This document shows, piece by piece, positions 46,440 through 59,200 of a stretch of DNA of 64,000 nt. Where the stretch lies: contig NC_049905.1 of the NCBI RefSeq assembly GCF_001411555.2, positions 186,001 to 250,000 on the forward strand, given 5' to 3'. Source of the stretch: Juglans regia. Lineage: Eukaryota > Streptophyta > Magnoliopsida > Fagales > Juglandaceae. The notes under the pieces are model-generated. The model was given only the letters and a program-made list of their open reading frames with translations. It did no database searches and was not told the origin of the DNA. The position numbers and the translations under genes are program-made. Position 1 is the first letter of the stretch. Every line of letters starts with the position of its first letter.

Positions 46440-47603
46440 ATGGAGATATAAAACTACTATCAAATCATCTCTATCCAGCATGGAGGAAATAATAATGATA
46501 ATGAAGATTTGGACCCGTCACAACCAAACCATTGACGAGGAAGATGATGACGACGGTGATGGGTTTTTGAGTGTGCCGAGGGACAAAACCAAAGACTTGG
46601 AAACCAAGCATCAAAATTCTCAACCGACCAGCCAAAAAGCAAAGCCATGGAAGTCCTACCACATGCCCCACACATCACTATCCAAATTCATTAATTCTGC
46701 AGACGACCATTTACTTTCTCAGCCCCATTCCGAAAAAGACCCACCAACCCATGAGCCATGGGCATCAAACAAGGGTGTACAGGTTGCCCCCACAGTCCAC
46801 TTCTCTTTTACTTTATGGGTACGAAAGTTCATCCGGTCCCTTGTTCGCTGATCTTCTCCAGAAAGATTGAAACAATCCAAACATACATATATTCATTCAC
46901 CTAATCCCCCCCCATACGCTGGTAGGAACCCATTTTTAGGGAGATAATTCAACTAGGAGGCCCGACGGCCGGATTCCCCCCCATAATAATCTCTACAAAC
47001 TCAAAATAATGGAGGGAGACACAAACAAGGATTAAAAATATATCTGCACAGCCATTACAGGGAACAAAATAATAATAATAATAATTATCACATAACAACT
47101 TTAGTTCAGTTCTTCATCATCGAATAAACATATCGCCTCCCTCTTTTCTGCGACACTACCTAACCACCAACAAAAAGGAAACAAAGCTAATGTTTCCGTC
47201 GCAATTTGGCATGCTTCCTTTAAAGAGATATATTAAAGATGAATAGATAAAAAATAAATAAAGAAAAATATAAAGTTCTGCAAAAACACTAACCCTAGAA
47301 ACAGATATACTTTAGAGAGATACCTAACCAGGACTTGGGTTTCTTTAATATTAGCCCAAAGTTAGGCTTCCTTCTCTCCAGACTTCTGCTTTTAAACAAC
47401 AAATAGGTAAAAAAATTGAATCATGTCCCTTAACCTTTATCCAGCCATTCTTTGCTCTTAGGCCTTAACCACCAATTTCCAACTTCACTAATGTCAACTT
47501 CTCCAGTTGACCTTCACCATCAAAAAGTAGCCCACAAAAAAATTTTATGTACCTTCCGAAATCTTTTAACCTATCTCAATAAGTAAAAAATAATTCACTT
47601 TCT
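46440..47603. other. Region between the GC-rich repeat and the CCCH gene; CCCH 3' UTR
   Basis: The part next to 47604 is presumably the 3' UTR of the minus-strand CCCH gene. A plus-strand ORF at 46480-46851 (123 codons, acidic DEEDDDDGDG run) has no recognised domain, and I do not call it a gene. Confidence 0.45.
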
Positions 47604-49805
47604 TTAAACTACGAGCTGATCAAGCTGCATCTGCTCAAGCCAAGCTCCTAAAACAGAATGATCAGTTGATTCACTTTGAGAATTAGAATTCAAACCTTCA
47701 CCGGATGCTGCAGCCCTTGAGACTGGAACTGCAAAATTCTCTTCCGTCATCTCAGTTGGTGACTCCTTAACTAATGATTGGACCCATGACAAATCAGGCT
47801 CCTCCCCATTGTTAGCAAGCTCAAACGATGATGATCTCCTTAGTCGCCCCACTTCATCTCTATTAACCAAAAAATCCAATTTTCCATTTGGGGATGATCC
47901 CCAGTTTGCCCAAGAATCCGCAGGAGAACCAACAATGGAGGCATGGTTATTGCTTCCAAGATCCCTCGAGCTGAGGCTGCGCAGCTGCTGATGCTGCTTC
48001 TCACGCTGAGCAAATGCAGAGAGATGAGAACCCATTGGGGAGATTGGCTCCACATTTCTTGGAGACATCCTTCCTGGGGATGGGATACCAAATGAAGCCT
48101 GTAAAAAAGGGTGATCGACATTTTTTGGGGAGAAAACATTTGTGTTGATGGGCGATAACATGCCCTGCTGCTGTTGGAATTGATTAAGAACAGCAGATTT
48201 GTGAGTAGGAGAAAAAACAGCAGAAGCTGCAGCATCAGAATACCGGGGGGACAGAGAGATCTCAGCAGAAAATAGCTCTTCAAGGTTTGAAGGTGTTAGT
48301 GTCTTGGATCGACCTGGACGGTTAGCAGAGACATTATTTGACCAGGACTGTGAAAAACAAGTCAGGTCATTTAAAGGATGTTGCCGGGCATCAAAATCCA
48401 GCATCACATTCATATCATCAGGCAGAATGTCTCGAGCACTAAGGGAAGATCTCAAGCGACTGGATTGAAGGTTGCTTCCTGGAAGATTAAGGGTTGGTAC
48501 ATTTGGATGGGGCCACGCCATAACTGAGTGTGAAATGCCATTATTTGCAGATGGAGACATAGGTTGAGCAAATGGAGAAGGCGACATGGCAGATATTGAT
48601 GATGGAGACCCCGGTAAAAGGCTCATTGCAGCAGCCATGTCCATGACACTATGAGCAGAGGCAGACGTGCGGGGAGATGGGACAGCAGATCCAGTGGATA
48701 CATACAATGGACGGAGCTCCTCAGCTGTGTGAGCAAAAAAACAGACCCGTCTATTGCAGCCGGTACCATCCTTGCACAGCCGGGTCCGGTATTGAGCCGG
48801 GTGCAGCCAGCACTCAAAAACTCCATGAGCATATTCACACATATCAGCACGCCTACAAGCGCCCTTCCGGAAATCAGGGCAAGGGACACAGCTATAATGG
48901 TACTTCCTTGGGTCTCTTCTCCGAGCATTTTCTCCAGGGTGCACAAAAGGGCACTCAGTCCAGTCATGTGAGTAAGCTCGAGAACAAGGGCGAACCTTGA
49001 ATGAAAACATGCGAAATTCATCCGTCGCATAGATACTATTTTTAATGTCAGGGAGTGACGGATCCACAGGGTACTCTTTCTTCTCCAATGCAGAACTAAC
49101 AGTTGTTTCATAAAACTTTGAAGCCATTGGAGAAGATACCATCCCTGAAGGAGAAGATGGCAATACGTTTTCTGGGGATGACGAAAGGGCTGGTGAGTCA
49201 GAACAAGAGGAACTACTAGATACTTGTAGATTGCGCTCACAAACAGAGCCAACAGAAGCACTGTTAGAAAGGAGTTCTTCAAGAGCCACTCTCATGCTCT
49301 GCAACATTGGAGGAACAACAACAACATCGATTGGGCGGAGGCCATTGGAATCAGTATGATTTGGATTGGCACCCATTAATAAAAGCATCTTAACAACATT
49401 AACTGCGTTAACTGATCCACCAGAAGCAGCACAGTGAAGAGCAGTGGTTTTATCTTGGCCACACGAGAAATTTACATCCGCCACAGAATGCGATATTATA
49501 AATTTAACAACATCAACACTGCCATAGGTAGCAGCAACCATTAATGGAGTTCTATGTTCGAGAACAATCTGCTTTGAGCCTTTCTGGCGTACATACCAGA
49601 GTCCAGCCTCATCAATTGAAGCATCCATCTCTGCATATCGCTTAAAGCCTTCAACATCATTATTAGCAGCAAGATCAAGTAAGCTGAAAAGAGAATCTTC
49701 AGTTTGAGCAGCTAGGTTATTCATTTCTTTGGTGTTAGATGTGGTCTCTACAGTTATCCCAGATGGAGTGGATGACGATTTAGATTGCTCCGGGCCACTG
49801 CACAT
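47604..49805 (-). CDS. Ankyrin-repeat CCCH zinc finger protein (RR-TZF; C3H30/OXS2, C3H56, C3H66 group)
   Basis: Plant RR-TZF proteins shuttle between nucleus and cytoplasmic granules and act in stress responses, with roles in transcription and mRNA turnover. This is an uninterrupted 733-aa CDS, about family length. Ankyrin repeats lie at about residues 84-165 ([50 protein letters not shown]). An upstream C-H cluster (C274, C285, H289) precedes the tandem fingers: C309-X7-C317-X5-C323-X3-H327, then 16 residues, then C344-X5-C350-X4-C355-X3-H359, which is the plant arginine-rich TZF spacing. The C-terminal half is Ser/Pro-rich and ends in a Leu-rich [13 protein letters not shown]. All zinc ligands are present. 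The start MCSGPEQS follows a probable leader-intron acceptor 11 bp upstream. Intronless coding is usual for this subgroup. Confidence 0.95.
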   Translation of the reverse strand: MCSGPEQSKSSSTPSGITVETTSNTKEMNNLAAQTEDSLFSLLDLAANNDVEGFKRYAEMDASIDEAGLWYVRQKGSKQIVLEHRTPLMVAATYGSVDVVKFIISHSVADVNFSCGQDKTTALHCAASGGSVNAVNVVKMLLLMGANPNHTDSNGLRPIDVVVVPPMLQSMRVALEELLSNSASVGSVCERNLQVSSSSSCSDSPALSSSPENVLPSSPSGMVSSPMASKFYETTVSSALEKKEYPVDPSLPDIKNSIYATDEFRMFSFKVRPCSRAYSHDWTECPFVHPGENARRRDPRKYHYSCVPCPDFRKGACRRADMCEYAHGVFECWLHPAQYRTRLCKDGTGCNRRVCFFAHTAEELRPLYVSTGSAVPSPRTSASAHSVMDMAAAMSLLPGSPSSISAMSPSPFAQPMSPSANNGISHSVMAWPHPNVPTLNLPGSNLQSSRLRSSLSARDILPDDMNVMLDFDARQHPLNDLTCFSQSWSNNVSANRPGRSKTLTPSNLEELFSAEISLSPRYSDAAASAVFSPTHKSAVLNQFQQQQGMLSPINTNVFSPKNVDHPFLQASFGIPSPGRMSPRNVEPISPMGSHLSAFAQREKQHQQLRSLSSRDLGSNNHASIVGSPADSWANWGSSPNGKLDFLVNRDEVGRLRRSSSFELANNGEEPDLSWVQSLVKESPTEMTEENFAVPVSRAAASGEGLNSNSQSESTDHSVLGAWLEQMQLDQLVV

Positions 49806-49816
49806 GCTTCAATTAG

Positions 49817-51320
49817 CTGGAACATGGCATCCAAATAGGAAAAAAACTGTATTAGAATTCATTTAACTGAAAGGACAATATCAAACCTAAAGAAAACATA
49901 TTGGAAATGGATGCACGTCCATATCCATATCTTGTGTCTAACAATGTAGCAGAAAATTTTCAGGCCTCCTGATTGAAAGAAGACAACAAATAAATCAAAT
50001 CAACTGACCCAATTGTTCCTCATTTCTAGGAGTAGCGCAGAAAATTTCATATTTTCTTTTCCTTCCTAAGATTGCCCCAGAAAAAAAATAAATAAAACTT
50101 TAAGAGAATGGAAAAAACTACTGGAATTGTATTCCTCGGTGAAATTGCAAGTTACAAGTTCAATGAGTCACAATCTCTGGACTGAGCCAACAAAGACCTA
50201 AGCAAATTATATATTTTCCACACAAAAAAAACATTACCTTGTTTTCCTTTCCGAAATTTTCCCAGGCAAAAAGAGCAATGGAAAACTAACAGAAACATGG
50301 AAAGCTATCAATCAATTCTCAGAGTCCATAAACTCATGAAGGGGAAAAAGTGGAAATTGGTAATCGTGCAATACCCAAACTCATACGAGAACCTACAAAT
50401 AGCTCTCGAATCATAACTAATTTAAAACACATCTACTTATGAAGTAAAGTTAGCAAAGAAACAATTATTCACCAAATTATATTCCTTAAACTCAAGAATT
50501 TAGTAGATAGCCCTTACCAGGAGCAGAAACCCGAGCAAAAAATCAACAACGAATCTTACAGTTCAGGTCATGCATTAGATCTGCGGTAATCTACCGTCAT
50601 CTAGATTTAGATCTATTATAGCAATGGTCCTCTGGAAAAAGAGAACACATAATCGTACTTGTTCTTCTCAAACAAAAACGAAGATCTTCCTAATATCACG
50701 AGAAAGAATATAAATAGAAACTCATACTCTCTTAAAAAAACGTAATATTTTTCCAAGAGAGAGAAAAAAAAAATCAGACAAAAAATGAAGAATTTGTAAA
50801 TCACTCAAATACATGATTCATTCCGCTCCAAAATCACCGAATGTTGGAGGAAAATTTTTTCGAAAAAGTGTATACTTTCGGACTAAAAAGTAAAATTCAA
50901 CTTCCAGGTTTTCCCGACTTCTAATCAAGCGGACTCAAGTTAAAACTTTATATTACAGTCGGTCGAAACAATAAAAATTAAACATTCCAGATAATTTTTC
51001 CTCTTTTCCTCCATTTTTGTCCACCTTTCCCGGAAACCAAACAAAGAAAGCAATTCAAGATCAGACGAAAAAACACCTTCACACAATCACTTAAAAATGC
51101 ATAGAATTCAAAATCAGAGACAGCGACTTGGATTGACTACAAGTGCTTGAACTATTCCAGTAAAACAAGAAAATTACCAACGAATACTGAAGACCAATGA
51201 ATGACAGAACTCACAAATATCCCTATGTAAAATACTGTATATTGGAAATAAATTCCCTTCGAAGCAAACAGAGGCAGATAAAAATTCCAAACACGAAGCG
51301 CTGTAGAATATAAAACTCAC
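49817..51320 (-). other. Probable 5'-UTR intron of the CCCH gene
   Basis: On the minus strand a strong donor, ATCG|GTGAGTTTT, lies at 51320 and an acceptor, TGTTCCAG|CTAATTG, ends at 49817, just before the ATG at 49805. The sequence between is AT-rich and non-coding. The inferred first leader exon and promoter lie at 51321-51930, where the minus strand is CT-rich and leader-like. A long leader intron is common in this plant family; the boundaries are inferred. Confidence 0.55.
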
Positions 51321-51944
51321 CGATTATCAGTACGGGATCAAAGTTAAACAAAAGATCTAGAGGGGTAAATGAGCTAGAAGCACGGCTCGCTCATCGATGA
51401 AGCGGCGAAACTGTCTGGAAGAGAGAACAATACAACAACAACAGCGAAGAAGAAGATAAGGAAGAGCGACAAATTGTAGCTTCCATTTCTATCAACAATA
51501 AATAGTGTCGAAGAAACAAAGGAGAATGGGAGAGAATCGGGGAGAGAAAAGAAAGTGAAATGGAAATGGACGAAATAAAGAGAAAATTGGGGCGAACGAG
51601 GTGGGGGATATAGGACAGGGACGAGCGATGAAATGAAATGGCATTGAAATGCACGAGAGATGAAGTCCAAGTTTGAAGTGGGGGAGGGGAACGGGTGACT
51701 GATTGGGCCGGTGGGAGGGAAAAGGGGACAGACTTGCAGAGGAGGCAGACGGTGTTAGTGGAGGAGAGTGGGTGACCGGTGGAGTAGGTGGACAGTGGAG
51801 TGGACGTGTTGGAGATGGAGTAAAATAGATTGGAATTGGGGGGGTTTGGAGTCCACAAATGATAAGCTGCGACGTGTTATTTATATTATATAATAAATCA
51901 GTTATAATGCATTTGACGAATTTGTGCAAAGGAAGACCGCCTCG
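51321..51944 (-). promoter_or_regulatory. Leader exon and promoter region of the CCCH gene
   Basis: The minus strand is pyrimidine-rich (CTCTCC, TTCTTC runs) with overlapping ORFs of Ser/Pro/Phe-rich composition, which are leader translations and not proteins. No unambiguous TATA box can be chosen. Confidence 0.4.
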
Positions 51945-52275
51945 TTCCTAGATGAGATACGATTAAAATTAAAAATTAAAAATTAAAAATTAAATAAAAT
52001 ATTATTAAAATATATTTTTTTAATATTATTATAATTTTAAATTTTAAAAAAATTAAATTATTTATAAACTCACATTAACTCATCTTATCTTAATTATTAT
52101 AATTTTTTTAATTTTTATATAAAATATAATAAATAATTTAATTTTTTTAAATTTTAAAATAAAAATAATATTAAAATATTTTATTTTATTTTACTATTTA
52201 TAAATATCTCAACTCATATTTATTTATATAACAAATAAAATGAGTTGAAATGAATTATAAGAATAGGAAGTATGT
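51945..52275. repeat. AT-rich MITE relic with internal inverted structure
   Basis: An AATTAAAAATTAAAAATTAA run, then TAAAATATTATTAAAATATA, and later its mirror ATTAAAATATTTTATTTTAT. Outer CTAGATGAGATACG and AAAATGAGTTGAAATGAA words match the family seen at 24836 and elsewhere. Two copies may be joined head-to-head. Confidence 0.5.
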
Positions 52276-52919
52276 AGCGGCATCGAGTCCAAGGTAAACA
52301 GAGACATTGTTTTTTTTTTTTACCTGTTATGTGTTGTTTTGTTTACTGAATAAAAATATGATTAATAGTTTATAAATAATAATAAAGTCAAAAACAGATA
52401 TTGTATTTTGTCGAGACCCTATCCTGTTTGTGGACACAGCATTTTTGCCATGTTTTTCCCAAAAGATAGTGAACATGGAAACTCAATATTAGATAATATA
52501 CAACAAATAAATATTACTAATTTATCATTTGAATACTTCACATTGATATGTCATATGACCCATCTCTGATATAGACGGTGAAAAAGTCTTGGATTTGAAT
52601 TTGACTTAAAAGAACAAGTCATGCTATGCACACTGCACACACTGATGTTGTACATAAATAGAGATATAAACACTGATTTATTGTTCATGTTTTTATTTGT
52701 ATCATTTTTTTTAAATCAATTCTATATATATATATATATGTGTGTAAGAAAATGAGGCTGTCAAGGACAAAGTTATTCGTTGAAGATTGGCTTTTTCATG
52801 TTAAGAGTGACGTGGCAAATTGGTTGTTTAGTGTTCACTCATTTAAAAATGAGAATTAGAACATGTGTCAACCATTAAAGATAATGTCTAACTTAGTATA
52901 ATTTGATTTAGGTTTATGT

Positions 52920-53150
52920 TTGATGATTAAAAATGAGAATCCAAACCTCTCCGAAGTTGAAATGGGTTGAGATAATTTATGAATAGTAGAATAAAAATTA
53001 AATTATTTATTATATTTTGTGTATAAATTTAAAAAAATTATTTTAGAATCTGAAAAAGTTAAATTGTTTATTAAATTTTGTTTAAAAATTTAAAAAAATT
53101 ATAATGATAAAATGAGATGAATTAAAGTAAATTTTAAATCCAAACATCTC
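52920..53150. repeat. AT-rich MITE relic
   Basis: AATCCAAACCTCTCCGAAGT on the left and AAATCCAAACATCTCCTCG on the right bracket GAGATAATTTATGAATAGTA and two copies of AAATTTAAAAAAATTAT. Same dispersed family. Confidence 0.5.
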
Positions 53151-54328
53151 CTCGACACATGTCCCATATACATACAATACGTACCATGCATGTCTTTTTG
53201 TAGCTAAGGTGTTGGATAATGCCACCTCAACAACCTTAGAAAAACAAGGTAGATAGAGATTAGCAAAGAACAACCCCACCTTTTTCAAAAGCTTTTCTTG
53301 GTCCCTTTTAACCACCAATCTAGCTAGCTATCTAGTACTACTGGACTTTCTTATCAAGCATCAGATCCACGAATGTGAAAATGACCCATATTTTGGCCAT
53401 TTCAATTAGCTCCCTCTACTGGGAACCAATCCCAAACTTTAAATTTTTTTTTTTTTTGGCTCTTTTTCTCATCACCGCACACTTGGCATGTTCCATAATT
53501 CATTAATTCTTCCTTATAAATAAATGAATTCTAAAGGCCCACTTAAAAGGAAAAAGTCGAAAGAACCCAAACAAGTAACCGGAACCGTTAAAAACAAAAA
53601 GGGCCCAATCCAGCAGGCCCATAAAAGGGAGACCGGTAGCACGGTAGATAAAGGGGCCAGAACAATGATAGTTACATGGCCGTTTCGCGGGCAGCTGGTT
53701 GCGTGGCAGTCTTTTGAAAAAGTTATGAGAAATCTCTCTCTCTCTCTTTTTTCTTTTTTTTTTTCTTAATAAAAAGTAATAAAAAATTTAATTATAAACG
53801 ATTTTGAGTATTAATACGTTTATTTATTCAAATTAATTAGTCAGAAAATAGATTTTATTAAAAATAATGTTAATTTAAATTTAGAATATAAAAACAACAA
53901 CATTAATACGCAGATTAGTACGCAAACTTACTTATACATAGCAAAACTCAAAAAGTAATTTGTTATAGTGGATTTTAATTAATTTAACGTTTGAAAACAT
54001 CACTTTGCACAAAAGTTGGCATGAAATTTGTAGGGAACCTTTCCATATATACAAGTACGTACTACGTACAAGGAGCTTAATTAGAAAAAAAGACCCCAAA
54101 AAGAAGGGGAAAAAACACACACTGATTACTTCTAAATTAATTATTTTTTTTGGTTGGGTATTAGTAGTTGATGAGTACATGATACAAACCGTAACTTGGG
54201 ATCCATGCATGCATGCATAAAAGTGGCGGGAGTTGTTTAATTCTAATTCTGCCTACGGAAAAGAAAAAGAAAAAGAAAAATCACACTCTCCAAAAGCACG
54301 TGCACTAATTAACTAACTAATTAATTAA
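53151..54328. other. Intergenic, no gene supported
   Basis: A basic 81-codon ORF at 53524-53769 (KRKKSKEPK, KNKKG) lies in mixed sequence and has no domain or splice support. The rest is AT-rich, with a (CATG)n palindromic word near 54205-54218. Confidence 0.5.
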
Positions 54329-55023
54329 TTATATATGATTCCTTGGCGCTGATCCCTTCATACAAAGTTTATGTGCAAGTTGCTTCAATCCCTTATTCAT
54401 GTGGGCCTTCTTCTCATTTTTCTCCGCTAATTTTCTCTCTGCCTCTAATTCCTCCTCTTCCAACTGCAAACACAGCTGATCATACAAATACAAGGAAGGA
54501 AGCTCATCATATATAATCAGATCAACATATATATATATATATATATAAACACTCCTTCATGATCGATCAAACTAGTGTTAGTATGCATGCATGCATTAAT
54601 AATTAATTAATTGGTTCAATTTCATATTTTTTGTTTTCGTTACCTTTAGCACACGGTCCTCTACTAGTTCAAGCCTCTCGATGAGCGTTCCTTTGACTTC
54701 AGTCTCAATTATGACGTGCTCGATCGGACGGCTTTTCTTCTCCAGGCTCTTTGGGGAGAGATCCGTGGATGATGCATGGCCGTCGCTCGTTTGGGTCCCG
54801 CTTGATGCGATTGATGCACAAGAGCTCTTTGGGGATGATCTGACGTTGCAACCTCTAATTTCCTCCAAATGCCTCAACTGATCATCATCGTGCCAAAAAA
54901 AATAAATAAAAAATGTTATACAACATGAAACATACACATATATACAAAAAGCTTTTTACGAACACCCACCATGTTATCCAAACGATCAAGCCTAAAAGTA
55001 ATGGGCTCCTCCACGATGGCCAT
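54329..55023 (-). CDS. Small conserved coiled-coil plant protein, function unknown
   Basis: Three minus-strand exons, 55023-54970, 54877-54644 and 54463-54329, join in frame to 140 aa with canonical GT-AG borders. The N-terminus MAIVEEPITFRLDRLDNM leads into LRHLEEIRG. A Ser/Thr-rich middle follows (SSPKSSCASIASSGTQTSDG, DLSPKSLEKKSRPIEHV), then a predicted amphipathic helix (EVKGTLIERLELVEDRVLK) and a highly charged coiled-coil segment (LEEEELEAERKLAEKNEKK), ending with GLKQLAHKLCMKG. The order RLDRLDNM, SPKSSCAS and TLIERLELVEDR is, from memory, shared by small unannotated plant proteins; I do not know a function. No transmembrane or targeting signal was seen. Confidence 0.78.
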
Positions 55024-56282
55024 TGCCGAGACCCTCTAGCTACACAACGCATGAAATACTCAAAAAACTAGGACTTGTTTGCGACCTTTCCTACCCAGAA
55101 AACTGGCAATTATGGAGCGGTTTGGACTACAAGGTTCCCTTTAAAAGGATAAGATCGTGTGATGTAAAAATTACTACATCTTGCCACGAATCCAATTACA
55201 TATATCTAGGACATGTATCGGTGGAACTAAAGGACACGTGTTACGCTGATCATGTGGGGAATGTCATGGTTAATTATTAGGATGAGGATGCTATTGATGA
55301 GTGTGTATGAGCAGAGGGCCAAGTCAATAGAAGAGGAATGGGCACGTGTGGATTTCTGTGATCTTATATATATCTTATATGTAATAAGTGGCTATAAGCA
55401 GGTGTCGTCCACTATATTCTTTCCATTTTGTCCCTATTTTTCAGTTCATTTTGCCATGACGTCCGGTTTTTCTTTTTTTTTTTCTTTTTTATCCTTCCAT
55501 TTCTATTTATTTTCCTCTTGTATCATTGGCTTCTGCAGCATCTACCAATATTTTTCATTTTTGCCCTTCTTATTTATTTCTTTTTCGTTCATATCCTTAG
55601 CTTGCTGCTTTCGTCCATTTTTTTTTATCGATTTTACCCCTGCTTTTTAATTCAATTTCCCTAACGTTTTCTGTTAGGTTTTTTTCCCTATTTTTATTAA
55701 ATTACGGTTTACTTAGGTTCGCTTGCAAAACTGTTTGCATCGAATAGTTTTTTTTTTTTTTTTATGTAAAACCATTTTTTTTTTTTTAACGAAAATACAC
55801 CAGCGAGGTTCTAGAATATATTTTAACCTTCGGATAAGTTTGTTCTCCCCCCGTCTCGCACCACTTCCACCATTTGTTTTTTGTTGTTTTCAGATTAGCA
55901 GGAATTAGATAATAAATTTTCCCATCCTCGTCAACAGTCGCCTCTTGGAACGTTTGGCATTTGTCATTCTCGGATTTGTAGACATTGGATAAATTTTTTT
56001 TTTTTTCACTCTCATCTACCACCGCTTGGACCGATTGCAATTTAGATTACAAAAATCGGGTAATTTTATTTTTTTTCTTTACTCTTCTATCACTTGCACC
56101 GCTTTGCATTTCCTATAAGAGTAATTCTCCTCATCTTTACTTCCATTTGCTCTTACGTTCATCTTCCTACTAATTCTCTCACGTTTAAAATCAACATCCT
56201 CTTATTCACATCGCACAAACATTCAGTGGCTCAGGGCTGTTAGATTTGTTCCTGGGATTGAAATTTCAAAGATAACTAGGTA
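55024..56282. other. Upstream flank of the coiled-coil gene and pyrimidine-rich repeat DNA
   Basis: 55024-55400 is the likely promoter side of the coiled-coil gene. From about 55410 the plus strand is T/C-rich with long T runs (55745-55762, 55777-55788) and 'CCATTTTGTCCCTATTTTTC'-type sequence. It could be the left part of the Helitron-like element ending at 57330, but no 5' terminus could be fixed. Confidence 0.4.
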
Positions 56283-57090
56283 TGTAGTTCTCTTTCTTCT
56301 CTTCAGTTAATTTTTCCTTTATTTTTATGTATATTGAAACTGATGTGGTCTGTATGTTTTTGCTTTCAATTATGTCATATGCCATATCTGCTCTTATGGC
56401 ATGTTTATATACGTAAATTAAAAAAAATTGCAAACTGCAGACCATTTATCACATGGTTGGTAGACATGAAAGTTCAAGAACTAGACTAAATTGTAAGAAC
56501 AAAATTACCATCTGAACATATATGATGGATGTTTTTTTAGTTACGAAAATTAATAGCATATGTAATTCTTTGGCTTTTCTTGTTAGTTAATTTTTCATTG
56601 GCTTTAAATTATATTGAAACTGATACGTCTCTATTCATTTTATTTTCAATTACATCATATATTCTATCTATTTTTATCATGTAGTTCTTACACATCCAAA
56701 TTAAAAAATTACAAACTACAAACTAGCTAAACCGTGTAAAAGTTGTAAAATAAACTACATATGATCAATCTTTAAAAGTTGTAAAATAAACTTCTTATCT
56801 AAACATATATGCTAATGTTTATCAGATAGTTCCTACACATGCACGTTAAAAAACTACAGACTAAGAAGTAGAAGAATTAAAATTCATATGGTCATGAACC
56901 CTAAAAGTTGTAAAATAAAATTCTCATCTAAACACATGCTAAAATGAAAACTGCAAAGTGTTTATGAGATAGTTACTACATATGCAAGTTAAAAAATTAG
57001 ACTAAAAACTAGAACAACAAACTACATATTGTCATCCCTAAAAGTTGTAAAATAAAATTCTCATATAAACAGATATGGTAAAATCCAAAC
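56283..57090. repeat. Degenerate direct repeats inside the Helitron-like element
   Basis: Two diverged copies (about 56283-56530 and 56557-56800) share CTT..CTT.TTAGTTAATTTTTC, ATATTGAAACTGAT and TTTTCAATTA. Shorter units follow (about 56826-56955 and 56956-57080) with CCTAAAAGTTGTAAAATAAA and ATTCTCAT.TAAACA.AT. Non-coding. Confidence 0.75.
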
Positions 57091-57293
57091 TACAAACTAC
57101 TAATCACATGATTGATTTCTTATTAGTTTCTTACGTGTTTGTATGTGATTATTTTTATAATCAATGAGAAAATTAAAATATAGACGAAATTATTACATTT
57201 TATAATTATACATATTAACCTATTTCTTATTATTACATATTTTTAGATTTCATAAATGTTATTTTTAAAAATATTTTTTATATTTTCACAATT

Positions 57294-57329
57294 GGGCACA
57301 CGTGCAATGCACGTGTTTGCCCTTTACTA

Positions 57330-57330
<1 letters not shown>
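57294..57330 (+). mobile_element. Helitron-like 3' terminus
   Basis: A GC-rich hairpin (GGGCA-CACGTGC-AAT-GCACGTG-TTTGCCC) lies 4 bp before CTAG at 57327-57330, and the next base is T. Hairpin plus CTRR with a 3'-flanking T is the Helitron end signature. The following (TA)n tract is compatible with A/T target choice. The 5' end (TC...) was not located. Confidence 0.72.
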
Positions 57331-57378
<48 letters not shown>

Positions 57379-59200
57379 AGATGGATAAAGATAATGATGA
57401 GAGAGTTGCATTAATATTTGTTTCGAAGAGAAGCTGGGGACAAGGGGTCGTGCGTTTTGTTAGCCTTTATGCAGCTTCGAGTACGTGATCAGTTGTTAAC
57501 TTGTAAACTTTCCGTCGCATGATTTTAATTGATCATGCATTTCTTTTCTTATTCTGCTTTGCATTGAAATATTGTGCATTGCGTAACGTAAAAATTAAGA
57601 CCCGTTACTAGCTGCAGGACGATAAAAGGTTGCGTACAAATTACTTGGATATATAAAGAATAATTAAACAACTCTTCTATATACAACTAGCATGAGTAAT
57701 GTTTGGGGAATCGGCTGACATGATATTTTGCACGTTAGTCGATATATTATTTAAATAAAATAAAAGATAAGATAAATTTAATTCTCTCTTCCCACAATCA
57801 GACCCACGACCACCAAAGTTACTGTCCCTCTCTTCCATTTTTTTTTTTTATTTCTTCTCCAAATTTTGTCTTCGTTTTGTATCTTCCGCAACTGGATTGC
57901 GTGAATTTTTATTCCTTTTTCGTGTTGCATGTCAACCTTCCAAGCCTTGCATCCAGCCGAAAAGTCTCTGCATTTAATTTTCCATATCAACAATGGATGG
58001 TTTTTCGCATCAAGAATGGATGGTCTCGCGAGCTGCTACTTCTTTTCATTTTTTTTTCATGTTCAAAACCGAAATCAAGCTCCGCATCTTTCTCCTAGTG
58101 AATGCTTTTTTTTTTCTTTTCTTTTTCGATTCCCTTCGACGTGCATTTGGCTTCCGTCTCTTTTATTTTCCTTTCATTCCACATGCACGCTGGAGGGAAC
58201 CAAAATAAACAAAAAACAAAGCACTAATGGTGGTCGCCCAAGCCCTCTCTCATTGATGAGAGAGCGTCCAGGCACTGAGAGAAATGAGTGATGAGAGGGA
58301 GAGAGAAATAACGAGAGAGAGAGAGGACATGGCGTGAGGGAGAGAAATGAAGAAGATGACAATGGCTTACCGTGAGGAGGACAACGGACCTAAGGTGACA
58401 ACGGTTGGCGATTTCTATGGAATTTCCAATGTGGTTGGACTCTCAGTGATGCTTGTTTGCAATGGCTCACGGTGGCTCAAAATTGGAGAGCTCAGTGCTC
58501 TGTTTTTTGGTTCAAAAATAAGAGCCTCTTGGACGTCCAATGTTGGCTTGGGCGACGGTGGTGTAGGGCAGGAGTTGTGGACGATCTTGACGTTGCACGG
58601 TGGAGGAGGCTGTGACGTGGTGGTTGAAACTGTTGGGCGTGTGTGGACGAGTGACCGGTTCACAGGAACCGTGGGAGGAGGACTGTTCTATGAGTTGGGG
58701 AAGACGAAAGGGGTCTCTATGATTTGTGGGGATACGAATGAATTTGTCTTTTTTTTTGGTTTTGGGTAGGAGGGAAATGAAAACTATGCCGTTTTGGGTC
58801 TCTGTGATGCATTTTCATTTTTTTCCACGTAGGATGTAGTTACGCCGCGGTCCCCTGCGTGGTTGTATCCAACTTTTTTCATAATTAAATCAATTCCACA
58901 AGCAGTGTCCGGCCATAGTTTTCAGAACAATTTATGTCCAAACTAATACATAAAATAATTCCTGTAACAACAAAATGATCATGACTTTCTTAATTACCAC
59001 CTATGATCTGCACATATACGTACGTAAACTCCCAAGTACACATGAAACAAGCTGATCACATACAACAACAACATGTTACAGCAAAATTAAATATGAGACA
59101 ATTAACTTAACTCCCACCTCTCAAACTTGTGTTGGCATGGACAAGGAGATCACCTAAATAGCTTAAGAACAAATTTTTGATGTTCCAAGCAGTCATCATT
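57331..59200. other. Microsatellite and unclassified repeat DNA, no gene supported
   Basis: (TA)n at 57331-57374. Bases 57780-58330 are pyrimidine-rich then (GA)n-rich. The 140-codon ORF at 58347-58769 is Gly/Val-rich; its upstream purine-rich sequence resembles that in the inner Mutator-like element (35870-36000), which suggests shared repeat origin. I recognise no protein domain. Confidence 0.45.

Noticed and set aside
46480..46851. 123-codon acidic ORF as a gene
   Set aside because: No domain, no splice or promoter context, and it adjoins the GC-rich repeat; composition alone does not support a protein.
47840..49282. Overlapping frames inside the CCCH gene (147 and 219 codons, minus strand; 106 and 107 codons, plus strand)
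   Set aside because: They are shadows of the 733-residue CDS, whose zinc-finger spacing is intact.
51374..51929. Ser/Pro/Phe-rich minus-strand ORFs upstream of the CCCH gene
   Set aside because: Pyrimidine-rich leader sequence read in three frames; no one frame shows protein-like constraint.
58347..58769. 140-codon Gly/Val-rich ORF as a gene
   Set aside because: Sits in repeat-like DNA with purine-rich flanks shared with the inner Mutator-like element; no domain recognised.
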